Assembly (NCBI GenBank): GCA_028285245.1
Contig: JANQPY010000006.1
Location: 1 to 64,000, forward strand
Direction: 5' to 3'
Source: Gammaproteobacteria bacterium
Lineage (GTDB): Bacteria > Pseudomonadota > Gammaproteobacteria > Steroidobacterales > GCA-2729495
Length of the DNA stretch: 64,000 bases
Shown here: positions 15,307-23,004 of the stretch, in pieces
Layout of the letters: every line of letters starts with the position of its first letter
Position numbering within the stretch: the first letter of the stretch is position 1
Made by a program: the position numbers and the translations under genes
Notes under the pieces: generated by a model
Told to the model about the DNA's origin: nothing
Seen by the model: the letters and a program-made list of their open reading frames with translations, nothing else
Database searches by the model: none

Positions 15307-16068
15307 ATGTTGGATCGTATTCATCGTATTGGTTTGTGCGCGTTCCTGATGGCGTGGCTCTTTGCGCCGGTCGCTCAGGCAGAACTGATTCTGGTTTCGG
15401 TTACTGCCTCAATAGACACCAACACGTCGGTCACTGGTCTGTTTGAGAGCGGTGAAGAAATGGATGCCGACGATCCGCCTGAGATCGAGCGCACCGAGTT
15501 GGATCTGCCGATCAATATTTCGCAGTCCGCTTCAGCCACCATCACGGACACGGCCGCTACCGCTTCCGGGGCGCTGGCGCTGGAGTTCGATAGCAGCAGT
15601 ATTATCGGCAGCGGTTCCTTCTCCGAGACCGTCGATTCCACGCCATTCAGTTTTGCGTCTGCCTACGCGCGCTCAGTTCTGAGCGTGAGATTCCGGGTGG
15701 GCGATCCCACTCCGTACACGTTTGATGGTTCGCTTTCCTATGACGCACCAGACGACCTGATTGCCCCGAATTCCGTCTTTATATCTCTGGAGCAAACCGG
15801 CGGAACCGGAACGCCGACCAACTTCGTCGAAGCACTCGATTCGACTGAACCATTCAGCTTTACTGGTGTTTTAAACCCCGGCGAGTACTTGATCAGCCTG
15901 ACGAATGCTTTCGGTGGCACGACGCTTGAATCCCTGTTTCCCAATCTTTCCCGGGCGGAGTCCGGCAGCTTCAACTATCAGTTGACGGTGGTGCCAGTGC
16001 CCGCCGCGGCTTGGCTATTCCTGTCCTCGCTTGGTTTGCTGGGCTGGCTGCGACGCCGGCAAAGCTAG
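15307..16068 (+). CDS. PEP-CTERM-like (VPVPAA-type) exported protein
   Basis: About 253 residues from the ATG at 15307, with GGGGGA upstream. The open frame reaches back to 15154, but that part is GC-rich non-coding sequence. The signal peptide is residues 1-24 (ending APVAQA). The middle is a Ser/Thr-rich beta-sandwich-like domain with no known motif. The C-terminus carries VPVPAAAWLFLSSLGLLGWL then RRRQS, that is, a VPxPAA box, one helix and a basic end. Such tails direct processing by exosortase-type enzymes and are usual in exopolysaccharide-producing bacteria. No exosortase gene lies in the window. Confidence 0.75.
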   Translation: MLDRIHRIGLCAFLMAWLFAPVAQAELILVSVTASIDTNTSVTGLFESGEEMDADDPPEIERTELDLPINISQSASATITDTAATASGALALEFDSSSIIGSGSFSETVDSTPFSFASAYARSVLSVRFRVGDPTPYTFDGSLSYDAPDDLIAPNSVFISLEQTGGTGTPTNFVEALDSTEPFSFTGVLNPGEYLISLTNAFGGTTLESLFPNLSRAESGSFNYQLTVVPVPAAAWLFLSSLGLLGWLRRRQS

Positions 16069-16097
16069 CGCGCCAGTTGTCACTTGCAGAGACGCAC

Positions 16098-16130
16098 AAA
16101 AAAGCCCGGATCGAGTCCGGGCTTTTTTTT
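16098..16130. terminator. Bidirectional rho-independent terminator
   Basis: The stem AAAGCCCGGA/TCCGGGCTTT (16101-16110 with 16116-16125) has a 5-nt loop, T8 on the right (16123-16130) and A6 on the left (16098-16103). It serves both the PEP-CTERM-like gene ending at 16068 and the convergent cytochrome gene ending at 16168. Confidence 0.9.
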
Positions 16131-16167
16131 CGGCACTAGACCCCGCAAAAACGCGGTCCGCAGCGCG

Positions 16168-16512
16168 TCAGTCTTCGACCTGGGCAACCATGTATTCCAC
16201 CGCGGCGCGGATCTCAGCATCTGTGCAGTCCGGGCATTGGCCACGTTCCGGCATCTTCTCCGTGCCGGCAATCGTGGCCTGAGTGAGCGCCTCCACACCT
16301 TTGGGTAGCAGCGCTGCCCAGTCTTTTTTCTTGCCGGTCTTGGGCGCGCCGGTAAAAAACCCGCCGAAACCGCCCTTGTGGCAGGCGGCGCAGTGTGCGT
16401 CGTAGACGGCCTTGCCATCCGGTGCTGCTTTACCATGGCCGCCAGCCAGGGCTGCGCCAACCAAGGTAATGCTCATACACGCCACCAAAACAAAACGGAT
16501 CATGATCGACAT
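16168..16512 (-). CDS. Cytochrome c5-type c-type cytochrome
   Basis: A 114-residue periplasmic cytochrome with a signal peptide (residues 1-23). The haem motif is CAACH (residues 41-45) and a probable axial ligand is Met87 in TEKMPERG. An extra cysteine pair, CPDC (residues 93-96), is a hallmark of cytochrome c5. It would act as a small soluble electron carrier. It lies 11 bp downstream of the NmrA-like gene and so is probably its operon partner; it shares a bidirectional terminator with the neighbour. Confidence 0.88.
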   Translation of the reverse strand: MSIMIRFVLVACMSITLVGAALAGGHGKAAPDGKAVYDAHCAACHKGGFGGFFTGAPKTGKKKDWAALLPKGVEALTQATIAGTEKMPERGQCPDCTDAEIRAAVEYMVAQVED

Positions 16513-16523
16513 AGCTGTGACTC

Positions 16524-17378
16524 CTAGCCTTTGGCGATTTCTGCGGCGAACTCATCAATGGTGCGCAGGGGATGCCCGACTGCGGCTGCTGATGCGGTCA
16601 CGGCTTCGGCATCTGCAGCGCCGCCATGCTGTTGCTGGCCGATGAACATCTTCTTTAATGAGTCCAGCAACCACGGTGGCAAAAACGCTTCCACCGGCTT
16701 GGCCCAGGCGTCCACATCGTCGCCCGCATAGCGCACTTCGCGGCCGAGGTGTTTGCCGTACACCTCCGCGGCGCTGGGGCCACTCACGGTATCCGGCCCA
16801 TGCAGATGGTAGTCAGCGCCTGCATGTCCGTCTTCCGTCAGCGCACGTACCGCGCAGTCAGCAATATCGCGCGTGTCAATGCGGTTCGCGCCAATGCTGC
16901 CCACGGGCATCGCATACACGCCGTGTTCCTTCATCACGGGCACTACAGACAGATCGGTCTGCATGAAAAAGTTAGGGCGCAGAAAGGTGTAGTCCATGCC
17001 GCTCTCGCGGATCGCTGCTTCAATCGGGAGCTTGGCGCGATAGTGAGGCACCGCCGGTTCCTTGCCGGGATTGCCCACCGACAAAAACACCAGATGCTTC
17101 ACGCCAGCCGCTTTGGCGGCTTCCACCGCTTTCAGCCCGCGCGCCGTTTCCGTTTCGCCATTGCTGGTGATGAGAAAGACCTTCTCCGCGCCGGCACAGG
17201 CTTCTGCCAGGCCGTCGCCCGATTCCAGATCGCCGATTACCCCCTCAACGCCGTCCGGCAGCTTGGCAAGGCTCTCTTCGGAGCGGCTTAGCGCGCGCAC
17301 TGTCGCGCCCTTGGCCAGTAGTCCGGCGATGGTCGGGCGCCCGACATTGCCGGTGGCGCCGATAACGAGAATGGTCAT
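16524..17378 (-). CDS. NmrA/NAD(P)H-binding family protein
   Basis: A 284-residue protein starting at the ATG at 17378 (MTILVIGATGNVGRP), with AAGGACA upstream. The open frame running to 17507 crosses a repeat element and is not the real N-terminus. The Rossmann motif GATGNVG is at residues 7-13. Typical NmrA/atypical-SDR segments follow (AGVKHLVFLSVGN, YTFLRPNFFMQ, IDTRDIADCAVRAL). These proteins either sense NAD(P) or reduce quinones, and the typical SDR Tyr-Lys pair is not obvious. It is co-transcribed with the cytochrome c5 gene, hinting at a redox role. Confidence 0.82.
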   Translation of the reverse strand: MTILVIGATGNVGRPTIAGLLAKGATVRALSRSEESLAKLPDGVEGVIGDLESGDGLAEACAGAEKVFLITSNGETETARGLKAVEAAKAAGVKHLVFLSVGNPGKEPAVPHYRAKLPIEAAIRESGMDYTFLRPNFFMQTDLSVVPVMKEHGVYAMPVGSIGANRIDTRDIADCAVRALTEDGHAGADYHLHGPDTVSGPSAAEVYGKHLGREVRYAGDDVDAWAKPVEAFLPPWLLDSLKKMFIGQQQHGGAADAEAVTASAAAVGHPLRTIDEFAAEIAKG

Positions 17379-17440
17379 GGCGGTTGTCCTTTTGTTCTTC
17401 TCAGATAAGCAGGGGCCGGCATTGTATCTGAGCGCCGAGA

Positions 17441-17533
17441 ATTCCGGGGACAGTTTACTCAGCTCAGGTCCGCTGCCATCCGCATACACCCGGTCAGAAT
17501 TGGCCATTGAGTTGAGTAAACTGTTCCCGGAAT
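17441..17533. mobile_element. 93-bp miniature inverted-repeat element
   Basis: Two 26-bp arms (17441-17466 and 17508-17533) match as inverted repeats at 24 of 26 positions and enclose 41 bp. The outer end begins ATTCCGGGGACAGTTTACTC. I associate this wording with flanks of REP-associated Y1 tyrosine transposases (RAYT) in gammaproteobacteria. No transposase is present, so it would be non-autonomous. It sits between the divergent NmrA-like and selO genes, where it must affect both leaders. No target-site duplication is visible. Confidence 0.7.
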
Positions 17534-17564
17534 CCCAGACCCGGCCTCAGAAGAACCACGCCGC

Positions 17565-18980
17565 ATGCAGCTAGAGCACAGTTACGCGCAATTGCCCGAT
17601 CGCTTCCATGCGGTCGCGCCGCCGCAGGCGGCCCGGGCGCCGAAGTTGCTGGCCTGGAATGCCGTGCTGGCCAGTGAGCTTGGGCTGGAATGGCTTGGCC
17701 CGCAGCAGGCCGAGACGGCGCAGATATTCAGCGGCGGCCCGTTGCCAGAGGAATTCGCGCCCATTGCCCTGGCCTATGCTGGCCATCAGTTCGGACACTT
17801 TGTTCCGCAGCTTGGTGATGGCCGTGCCGTCCTGATCGGGGAGGTCACCAGTTCGTCCGGGCAGCGCTTTGATATTCAGCTTAAGGGTTCCGGGCGCACG
17901 CCGTTTTCTCGCGGGGGCGATGGCCGTTCATGGTTGGGCCCGGTGATCCGTGAGTACCTGCTCAGCGAGGCCATGCATCGACTCGGGGTGCCTACCACGC
18001 GAGCGCTGGCTGCCGTCGCGACCGGCGAGGAGGTTTACCGCGACGAGCCGCTCCCGGGCGGTGTGTTCACGCGCGTGGCGTCCAGTCATTTGCGTATCGG
18101 CACGTTTCAGTTCTTTGCCGCACGCAAAGACACAGAGGCGCTGCAGACGCTGACCGACTACGCCATAGACCGCCACTATCCCGAGGCGCGGGACGCGCCA
18201 ATACCAGCCGCGGCTTTTCTGACGGCCGTAGTGGCACGCCAGGCGCGTCTGGTCGCCCACTGGATGTCGATCGGCTTTATTCATGGCGTGATGAACACTG
18301 ACAACACATCAATCGCCGGAGAAACACTCGACTACGGCCCGTGCGCGTTCATGGATGAGTTTCATTTCGACAAAGTCTTCAGCTCTATCGACCAGCACGG
18401 GCGCTATGCCTATGGCAACCAGCCTGGTATCGCGCAGTGGAATCTCGCCAGGCTGGCTGAATGTCTGCTGATGATTTGCGATGACCAGCCGGCTTTCGAA
18501 GCCGCACTCGCCGAATTCCCTGATCGGTTTCAGGCGCACTGGCTAAAGCTGATGGGCAAGAAGCTGGGCATCGCCGATGCGGCGTCGGAAGATATTGCTC
18601 TGATTCATGGCTGGCTTGAACATCTGCAGAACAACCACCTCGACTTTACGCTGAGCTTTCGCGAGCTGGCCGATCAGTTGTCTACTGATGGCGAGGCCCG
18701 GTTCGGTGAGTTCGAATCAGTCTGGCGGCAGCGCGTGCTGGGCCAGGGTGTTGAGCCGGAAGTGATCGCCGGGGCGATGAACCGGGTGAATCCGCTCTAT
18801 ATCCCGCGCAACCACCGGGTAGAGCAGGCCATTGCGTCGGCGGTGGAGGGGGATTTTTCGATGTTTGAGGAGATGCATGCGGTACTCGAGTCGCCGTATG
18901 TTGAGCAACGCGAGTTTGCCCACTACGCGAAGGCGCCGCAGCCGAGCGAGCGAGTGATGCAAACGTTTTGCGGGACGTAG
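17565..18980 (+). CDS. selO: Protein adenylyltransferase SelO (YdiU family)
   Basis: A 471-residue protein of normal SelO length. The pseudokinase fold shows ALAYAGHQFGHFVPQLGDGRA (residues 68-88), IQLKGSGRTPFSRGGDGR (about residues 104-121) and NTDNTSIAG with DYGPCAFMDEF (residues 245-265), all family signatures. SelO transfers AMP to Ser, Thr or Tyr of target proteins and helps oxidative-stress responses. The C-terminus ends FCGT, so a Cys stands three residues from the end, where some eukaryotic homologues have selenocysteine. It starts 31 bp after a miniature repeat element. Confidence 0.93.
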   Translation: MQLEHSYAQLPDRFHAVAPPQAARAPKLLAWNAVLASELGLEWLGPQQAETAQIFSGGPLPEEFAPIALAYAGHQFGHFVPQLGDGRAVLIGEVTSSSGQRFDIQLKGSGRTPFSRGGDGRSWLGPVIREYLLSEAMHRLGVPTTRALAAVATGEEVYRDEPLPGGVFTRVASSHLRIGTFQFFAARKDTEALQTLTDYAIDRHYPEARDAPIPAAAFLTAVVARQARLVAHWMSIGFIHGVMNTDNTSIAGETLDYGPCAFMDEFHFDKVFSSIDQHGRYAYGNQPGIAQWNLARLAECLLMICDDQPAFEAALAEFPDRFQAHWLKLMGKKLGIADAASEDIALIHGWLEHLQNNHLDFTLSFRELADQLSTDGEARFGEFESVWRQRVLGQGVEPEVIAGAMNRVNPLYIPRNHRVEQAIASAVEGDFSMFEEMHAVLESPYVEQREFAHYAKAPQPSERVMQTFCGT

Positions 18981-19025
18981 CGATTAGTCTCGCGAAGTTG
19001 ATGCCGGATCCTGGTTCGCGCCCAC

Positions 19026-19059
19026 AAAAAAGCCCCCGGCGAACCAGTCACCGAGGGCT
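19026..19059 (-). terminator. Rho-independent terminator of the PEP-CTERM-like gene
   Basis: The stem GCCCCCGG/CCGAGGGC (19032-19039 with 19051-19058) has one mismatch and an 11-nt loop. On the minus strand it is followed by six T (complement of A 19026-19031). It lies 22 bp after the stop of the gene at 19082. Confidence 0.75.
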
Positions 19060-19081
19060 CCTGCAAGCGAGACGAAGCGTG

Positions 19082-19861
19082 CTAGCTCAGATGACGCCGG
19101 CGGTTGCGTCGCGCAAGCGGTACCAGGCCCATCAGGGCTGAACCCATCAGCCAGACGGCTGCCGGCACCGGCACCACAGACACGGTGCGGCTAAAGGTGC
19201 AGTTCGCATCCGGGCAGTCGGTGGCGAACGTAAAGTAGTTCGCTTCCAGTTCGATCAGACCGTTCTCACCGAATTCGTCGCAGATATCTGGTTCGCCCTG
19301 CATGGTGCAGTCGGCGGAGCCGGTGACGTCCACGCCAATTTCGATGTCGAACAGCTCATAGGTACCCGGCACAGCCGGATCACCGTTTGGCGTGATCTCA
19401 TAGAGCAGCATGTCCACACTTTGCCCTGCGAGCAGGGTGAACGGCTCGGTATCAAGGTTCAGCCAGCTGGTCGGATCGTTGGAGCCGGTGATGATGTACT
19501 CGCCACCACTGCACTGACCCGGGCCGGCAAACGTGTCATTGCAGCTGCGGCCGAAAAACTGGAACAAGTTGTTGTACTCGTCAAACAAGTACGGGAACCC
19601 GAACGGATCATCAAAGTTAAAGCCTTCGGCCGGAAGCGGCAGCGGGTTCGCGCTCATGTCATCCGCTGACGCAGAGGTATCAAAAATCAACGGATCTGAA
19701 GTGGGATCCAGTGTGAGTCGGACCCACACATCGATACTGTCATTCGGACCGACCGTACCGGTTGGATCGACAAAAGTAAGCTGGCCTATGAGTGCTGCCT
19801 GCGAAGTGCCCGCAAGCAGAGCAAACATGATGCCCACCATCGACGCCTTGAGGTGTTGCAT
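19082..19861 (-). CDS. PEP-CTERM-like (VPVPAA-type) exported protein
   Basis: A 259-residue protein with a signal peptide (residues 1-22, ending TSQA). An acidic beta-rich body follows with several Cys pairs (for example SCNDTFAGPGQC, CTMQGEPDIC and CPDANC), so disulfides are likely. The C-terminal sorting tail is VPVPAAVWLMGSALMGLVPL followed by ARRNRRR. The strong AAGGGGAA ribosome-binding site and a 9-bp-arm inverted repeat lie in the leader, and a terminator follows the stop. It shares the VPVPAA tail with the proteins ending at 16068 and 53266, so the three are probably processed by the same machinery. Function unknown. Confidence 0.75.
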   Translation of the reverse strand: MQHLKASMVGIMFALLAGTSQAALIGQLTFVDPTGTVGPNDSIDVWVRLTLDPTSDPLIFDTSASADDMSANPLPLPAEGFNFDDPFGFPYLFDEYNNLFQFFGRSCNDTFAGPGQCSGGEYIITGSNDPTSWLNLDTEPFTLLAGQSVDMLLYEITPNGDPAVPGTYELFDIEIGVDVTGSADCTMQGEPDICDEFGENGLIELEANYFTFATDCPDANCTFSRTVSVVPVPAAVWLMGSALMGLVPLARRNRRRHLS

Positions 19862-19884
19862 GCGTGTTCCCCTTAACTAGTTGT

Positions 19885-19909
19885 GTTCGTCAACTGGAGA
19901 TTGACGAAC
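19885..19909. promoter_or_regulatory. Inverted repeat upstream of the PEP-CTERM-like gene
   Basis: Perfect 9-bp arms GTTCGTCAA and TTGACGAAC are separated by 7 bp, 23 bp upstream of the ATG at 19861. It could be an operator or an RNA hairpin in the leader. No other copy was noticed. Confidence 0.45.
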
Positions 19910-19998
19910 TCGAACTGTAAGCCACACCGGCTTGGGGAGAAAACTCCCCAGATTGGGGGGAGGTGAAAGATTATGTAAAGCGTGCCTCACCGGGGTCA

Positions 19999-20066
19999 GG
20001 CCTCGGTGCCTTTGGGGACCGAGGCCGACCGTTGCCATCCGAATCTGATCCCAAACGGGGTCAGAT
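19999..20066. repeat. REP-like double hairpin
   Basis: Two adjacent palindromes lie in this gene-free gap. One is GGCCTCGGT-N10-ACCGAGGCC (19999-20026), with perfect 9-bp arms. The other is ATCTGATCCC-AAAC-GGGGTCAGAT (20043-20066), with one mismatch in 10-bp arms. The second, and GGGGTCAGG at 19992, belong to the window-wide GGGGTCAGACCCC family. Paired hairpins between genes resemble REP/BIME structures. Confidence 0.55.
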
Positions 20067-20074
20067 CCTCTACA

Positions 20075-20722
20075 TCAGGCCGGCTTCCGCGCCACCAAAT
20101 ACGCGCCGCTCTTTGGGTTTGGCAGCCAGCTTTCCAGCTCCGTGAAGCCGGCCTGCGCGAGCCAGCCATCAAAGTCGGTGCGCTTGAACACATTTACATA
20201 GGGCATCAGCCCCAGGCGCTGACCGAGCGGCCCCACATACTTCAGCAGCGGAAAGAAATCCCCGATGCACGGCGTGCTGGAGATCAGCAGGCCGCCGGGT
20301 TTCAGCCAGCCATGGATGCGTGTCAGACAGTCTTCGACATCGTTCAACAGATGCAGAATGCTGTGGGCGAGCACGGCATCCAGTGAGGCGGGCTCTACCT
20401 GTAAATCATCGGTGCTCGCCACCTCAACGCTGAGGTTGTCGACGCCTGCCACGCGCGCTTTTTGTCGGGCGATGTCGAGCATGGCAGATGAGATATCGGT
20501 GGCCCGATAACGCGCTACCTTCGGCGCGTGATGCACTGCCGTTGTGCCGGTACCGCAGCCGATCTCCAGCACGTGATCAGTGGGCTTCAGGTAGCCATCG
20601 GTTTTGGCGAGCTTCTGCTGGTACACCTGCTCATCGGGCACCGGCTTCTTGGCATAGCGTTCAGCAATGCGATTCCAGAAGCGGGCGTCGGTAGCAGGTT
20701 GCATAGCGTTTAAGGTGGTCAT
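20075..20722 (-). CDS. Class I SAM-dependent methyltransferase
   Basis: About 215 residues, starting at the ATG at 20722 (MTTLNAMQPAT), which overlaps the stop of the upstream methyltransferase as TGATG. Longer in-frame extensions run through that gene and are rejected. Motif I is VLEIGCGTGTT near residue 50, followed by YRATDISSAMLDIAR and the post-motif LDAVLAHSILHLL. The C-terminal half has GWLKPGGLLISSTPCIGD. The substrate is unknown. Two adjacent methyltransferases of different sequence made from one mRNA suggest consecutive or joint steps in one small-molecule pathway. Confidence 0.85.
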   Translation of the reverse strand: MTTLNAMQPATDARFWNRIAERYAKKPVPDEQVYQQKLAKTDGYLKPTDHVLEIGCGTGTTAVHHAPKVARYRATDISSAMLDIARQKARVAGVDNLSVEVASTDDLQVEPASLDAVLAHSILHLLNDVEDCLTRIHGWLKPGGLLISSTPCIGDFFPLLKYVGPLGQRLGLMPYVNVFKRTDFDGWLAQAGFTELESWLPNPKSGAYLVARKPA

Positions 20723-21453
20723 CAGACTGTTCCTTCGAATGTGGATTTTAGCCCCGCGCAAGCCAGGCTGGTGTGTTTTGATCGGCCAACGAGCTGCGGA
20801 CCAAGAGCGAGTGGTTTGAAACCTGCAGCGGCGAGCCATTCGCTGGCTGCGGCCCGACTCAGGCGATGCGTGCGCCACTTAAGCTGTACATAGCGCCCGA
20901 ACAGCGATTCCCGTGTTAAGCACAACACGACCAGGCCGCCCGGTTTCATCACGCGATGCAGTTCGGCCAGCGCGCGCTGCGGATCCGGCAGGTGTTCCAG
21001 CACATGGGCTGCCATCACCACATCAAAGTGATTGTCGGCGTAGGGCAATGCGCACACATCAGCGCGCTCGCAATGCACGGCCAGCCCCTCGTGCGCCAGG
21101 CGTTGTTGCGTTTCGCCAAGCATCTCCGCGGAGATGTCTGCAGCGTGCAGTTCCGCTGTTCCATCCCAGGCCTGGGTAAAGCCGAGCAGACAGTCACCGG
21201 CGCCGGCACCGACATCAAGCACGCGCGGTGAGGCGGATAGCGGTGCCCGGGTGCTTTCGAGAACCCCGGCAAACAACTGCGTGTAGGTATCGGTCAGCCC
21301 AAAGCGATGCGCCAGCGCGGGCCAGTCCGGGGCCAGCCGGTCGTAGCGATGGGCCAGCTCGCGCACCGGTAGCGGCCGCCGCCGCACCGAGAATTGCCAG
21401 GAGCCGAGCCAGCCGGCGAGTACCGGCATCGTGGGTTCGTTGGTGGTGGTCAT
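20722..21453 (-). CDS. Class I SAM-dependent methyltransferase (UbiE/BioC-like)
   Basis: A 243-residue protein with SAM motif I VLDVGAGAGDCLLG near residue 78, ELHAADISAEMLGETQQRL, the motif IV region NHFDVVMAAHVLEHLPDPQRAL and LHRVMKPGGLVVLCLTRE. The arrangement resembles ubiquinone/menaquinone- and biotin-type methyltransferases, but the exact acceptor is unknown. It is the first gene of a two-gene operon, coupled to the methyltransferase at 20075, and divergent from a LysR gene 88 bp away that probably regulates it. Confidence 0.85.
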   Translation of the reverse strand: MTTTNEPTMPVLAGWLGSWQFSVRRRPLPVRELAHRYDRLAPDWPALAHRFGLTDTYTQLFAGVLESTRAPLSASPRVLDVGAGAGDCLLGFTQAWDGTAELHAADISAEMLGETQQRLAHEGLAVHCERADVCALPYADNHFDVVMAAHVLEHLPDPQRALAELHRVMKPGGLVVLCLTRESLFGRYVQLKWRTHRLSRAAASEWLAAAGFKPLALGPQLVGRSKHTSLACAGLKSTFEGTV

Positions 21454-21541
21454 GTTGCGCCCTCAAAATTGAGCGGGCAGACTACCTATACGAATTATTG
21501 ATATAAACGCCGCTAATCGAATAGAAGCTATACGTAAAACG
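21454..21541. promoter_or_regulatory. Divergent promoter region, LysR versus methyltransferases
   Basis: This AT-rich 88-bp gap between divergent genes contains a direct repeat CTATACG at 21486-21492 and 21528-21534 (42 bp apart) and a loose dyad TATTGAT...ATCGAATA. It is the expected place for the LysR protein to bind. No box pair is strong enough to name a promoter. Confidence 0.35.
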
Positions 21542-22477
21542 ATGAACTGGCAGGCCGTGAATTTTGACTGGAATCAGGTCCGCGCCTTTCTGGCGACGGC
21601 CGAAGAGGGTTCTTTGTCGGCCGCGGCCAGAGCGCTGCGCCAGACCCAGCCCACGTTGAGCCGGCAGGTGAGCGCGCTTGAGCAGGATCTCGGCGTGACA
21701 TTGTTTGAGCGCGGTCATCGATCCATGGACCTCACCGAAACCGGGTTAGATCTACTCGAACATGTGCGGGCGATGGGTGAGGCGGCAGCGCGTGTGTCCC
21801 TCACCGCCTCGGGTCGTTCGCAGACAATCGAGGGCCAGGTAACGATTACCTGCACCAACGTATTTGCCTGTCATCATCTGCCGAAGATCCTGACGCGAGT
21901 GCGCGCTGAAGCGCCGGGTGTCGAGATTGAAGTGGTGCCGGCTAACGAAGTACGCGATCTCAAGCGGCGCGAGGCTGACATCGCCATTCGCCATGGACGT
22001 CCAGACCATGCCGACCTGATCGGTAAGCTTGTTGGCGGCACGACCGCGCATCTATATGCATCGAAAGCCTATCTGCAGCGCATCGGTCGACCAAAAACGC
22101 CGGCCGATCTGGTGAACGCAGACTTTATTGGCTTTGAAGATCCCACAGAGCAGATACCGCACTTTCACGCACTCGGTATTCCGCTGACGCGCGAGCACTT
22201 CAAGATCAATACGGCCAGCGGCATGGTCATCCTCACGCTGGTGAGAGAAGGGTTGGGCCTTAGCATTGGCACCAAAGACCTGGCGCATTTGTATCCAGAC
22301 CTGGAGATCTTGTTTCCTGAGCTCCTGGCTATCGATGTGCCTGCCTGGCTGGTAACGCATCGGGAGCTGCGCACCAGTCGCCGCATACGCGTGGTGTTCG
22401 ATCTGATCGCCGAGTCCATGGCGGAACTCAATGGCTGGCTGCAGCAGCCGCCTGCCGATAACAAAGATCCGCACTAA
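21542..22477 (+). CDS. LysR family transcriptional regulator
   Basis: A 311-residue protein of standard LysR length. The N-terminal helix-turn-helix contains AEEGSLSAAARALRQTQPTLSRQVSALEQDLGVTLF (residues 20-55). The effector-binding domain follows, with EVVPANEVRDLKRREADIAIRHGRP near residue 130. It is divergent from the two methyltransferase genes and is followed after one base by a GNAT acetyltransferase gene, so both sides are possible targets. The effector is unknown. Confidence 0.9.
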   Translation: MNWQAVNFDWNQVRAFLATAEEGSLSAAARALRQTQPTLSRQVSALEQDLGVTLFERGHRSMDLTETGLDLLEHVRAMGEAAARVSLTASGRSQTIEGQVTITCTNVFACHHLPKILTRVRAEAPGVEIEVVPANEVRDLKRREADIAIRHGRPDHADLIGKLVGGTTAHLYASKAYLQRIGRPKTPADLVNADFIGFEDPTEQIPHFHALGIPLTREHFKINTASGMVILTLVREGLGLSIGTKDLAHLYPDLEILFPELLAIDVPAWLVTHRELRTSRRIRVVFDLIAESMAELNGWLQQPPADNKDPH

Positions 22478-22478
22478 C

Positions 22479-22991
22479 ATGTCGGCAAACGATAGCCACA
22501 TTCGCCTGGCCACGGACGTCGACGTCGAGGCTCTGACCGCCATCTACAACCAGGCGATCGAGCTGCGCTCCGCGACCGCTGATACGGAACCCGTTTCTGC
22601 AGACAACCGTCGTGCCTGGCTCGCGACTCATAGCCACGATCATTACCCAGTGTTTGTCGCCGAAGAGGCAGGCGACGTTGTGGGTTACTGCAGTCTTAGT
22701 GCGTACCGGCCCGGGCGCGGTGCCTTACGGCACACGGCGGAGATCAGCTACTACATCCACAAAGATCACCGCGGCCGTGGCATCGGCTCGCGGCTGATTC
22801 AGCACGCGCTCGAGCAGTGTTCGCAGTTAAACCTGAAGACCCTGTTCGCCATCCTGCTCGATATCAACGCCGACAGCGTGCGCATTCTCGAGAAGTTCGG
22901 CTTCCAGCAGTGGGGCCACCTGCCCGGCGTCGCCGACTTCGATGGCACCGAGTGCGGCCACCTCTACTACGGACTGCGAGTGGCGCCTTAA
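22479..22991 (+). CDS. GNAT family N-acetyltransferase (phosphinothricin-acetyltransferase-like)
   Basis: A 170-residue protein beginning at the ATG at 22479, one base after the LysR stop. N-terminal IRLATDVDVEALTAIYNQAI and the acetyl-CoA loop HKDHRGRGIGSRLIQHAL (near residue 92) define the GNAT fold. The LEKFGFQQWGHLPGVADFDG ending is typical of the PAT/methionine-sulfoximine branch, which acetylates phosphinothricin or related amino groups. Co-transcription with the LysR regulator is likely. Confidence 0.87.
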   Translation: MSANDSHIRLATDVDVEALTAIYNQAIELRSATADTEPVSADNRRAWLATHSHDHYPVFVAEEAGDVVGYCSLSAYRPGRGALRHTAEISYYIHKDHRGRGIGSRLIQHALEQCSQLNLKTLFAILLDINADSVRILEKFGFQQWGHLPGVADFDGTECGHLYYGLRVAP

Positions 22992-23004
22992 GCAGGAATC
23001 GCCC

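Noticed and set aside
16524..17507. 327-codon form of the NmrA-like protein
   Set aside because: The extra N-terminus is encoded by the inverted-repeat element; the Rossmann start MTILVIGATG at 17378 has a good ribosome-binding site.
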